A stretch of 6,121 nucleotides of DNA. It comes from Thermococcus sp. (GTDB lineage: Archaea > Methanobacteriota_B > Thermococci > Thermococcales > Thermococcaceae). The notes beneath the pieces were generated by a model that saw only the letters and a list, made by a program, of their open reading frames with translations, did not search any database and was not told the origin of the DNA. Position 1 is the stretch's first letter. The number at the start of each line of letters is the position of its first letter. A program made the position numbers and the translations under genes. The stretch is from positions 1 through 6,121 of the forward strand of contig JALTCK010000108.1 of assembly GCA_027074805.1 (NCBI GenBank), read 5' to 3'. Positions 5,722-6,121 of this stretch are shown here, one piece after another.

Positions 5722-6121
5722 TCACTTAAACGCGAGTTCCACGAGGGGGTCGAGGATGAAGTAGCCCTCCACGGTCTTTTCGAGGTAGCCGTAGCGGACG
5801 AGGTTATTGAGGATACTGGAAAAGTTCTTATCGTCGATTTTCTTCCCCTCGAGGAGTTCAACTGCCTCCTTGATCTCCGTCCAGCGGTGCCGACCGTTCG
5901 CAACTGCCCGCATAGCCAGCTCATAGCGGGGGGAGAGATCCTTCAGCTTTGAGAACTCGCTGAGTATCAGTCCCTTGGCATCTTCCTTGAGCTTTTTGAG
6001 GGCTTCCCTGTGGGAGCGGCTGAGGTAGCGGTTGTAGCCGTAGAGGGTGAGCCAGCCGACTATTCCATCGAGTTCGTCAACGGTCTCTTCGAGTTCTTCA
6101 TCCCTAACTTCGAGATCTATC
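5722..6121 (-). CDS. Archaeal ATPase_2-family protein, C-terminal part only
   Basis: The frame is open from the right edge to the TGA at 5722-5724, giving 132 residues of a longer protein whose start lies outside the window. I recognise the C-terminal part of the archaeal ATPase family (ATPase_2, AAA/STAND-like P-loop ATPases), which are numerous and mostly uncharacterised in Thermococcales. Visible elements in order are an acidic stretch with the LDGIVGWLTLYGY segment (about residues 17-29 of the fragment) that follows the ATPase core in this family. Then comes a helical linker, and then a winged-helix domain (about 62-132) with SPRYELAMRAVANG, a WTEIKEAVE helix, SSILNNLVRYGYLEK and the wing-like GYFILDPLVELAF at the end. 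Walker A and B motifs would be upstream, so activity cannot be judged. An internal ATG at 5913 is not the start, because family similarity continues through it. The gene converges on the helicase gene with a 38-bp gap. Confidence 0.85.
   Translation of the reverse strand, partial: IDLEVRDEELEETVDELDGIVGWLTLYGYNRYLSRSHREALKKLKEDAKGLILSEFSKLKDLSPRYELAMRAVANGRHRWTEIKEAVELLEGKKIDDKNFSSILNNLVRYGYLEKTVEGYFILDPLVELAFK

Noticed and set aside
5722..5913. Reading the ATG at 5913 as the start of a separate 63-residue winged-helix protein
   Set aside because: The same frame continues open to the window edge with sequence typical of the archaeal ATPase family, so this ATG is an internal Met.
5610..5924. 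Minus-strand open frame crossing the helicase end, the convergent gap and the ATPase end
   Set aside because: It overlaps two supported genes in another frame, is Arg/Ser-rich with no recognisable domain, and has no promoter or ribosome-binding site.

Overview
The window looks like ordinary chromosomal sequence of a hyperthermophilic euryarchaeon of the order Thermococcales, most likely Thermococcus. The grounds are moderate-to-high GC, heavy AGG/AGA and ATA codon use, a compact gene layout, an archaeal TATA box (TTTATAAA), a GGTGAT Shine-Dalgarno matching the archaeal 16S 3' end, and the protein families present. The genus call rests on recognising family style, not on a database search.

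Layout: (1) positions 1-1098, plus strand: an iron-type alcohol dehydrogenase lacking only its first residues, which lie left of the window. (2) 1140-2624, minus strand: a 14-helix-type MFS multidrug exporter (DHA2-like), convergent with the dehydrogenase. (3) 2625-2899: a divergent intergenic region. It holds the exporter's TATA box and Shine-Dalgarno, a 22-bp dyad that is a good operator candidate, two further inverted repeats and no convincing gene. (4) 2900-5683, plus strand: a complete 927-residue archaeal Lhr-type superfamily 2 helicase with a C-terminal zinc ribbon. (5) 5684-5721: a 38-bp convergent gap holding a 15-bp palindrome. (6) 5722-6121, minus strand: the C-terminal 132 residues of an archaeal ATPase_2-family protein, continuing past the right edge.

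The four genes do not form an operon. Strands alternate (+ - + -), giving two convergent junctions and one divergent one, and their functions (fermentative redox, efflux, nucleic-acid remodelling, an uncharacterised ATPase) do not suggest one pathway. I found no CRISPR array, rRNA, tRNA, insertion sequence, toxin-antitoxin pair or defence cassette, and nothing I would call a new system. The best leads are modest: the candidate operator over the exporter promoter, the DEIA motif II and zinc-ribbon C-terminus of the helicase, the degenerate antiporter motif of the exporter, and the palindrome between the last two convergent genes.
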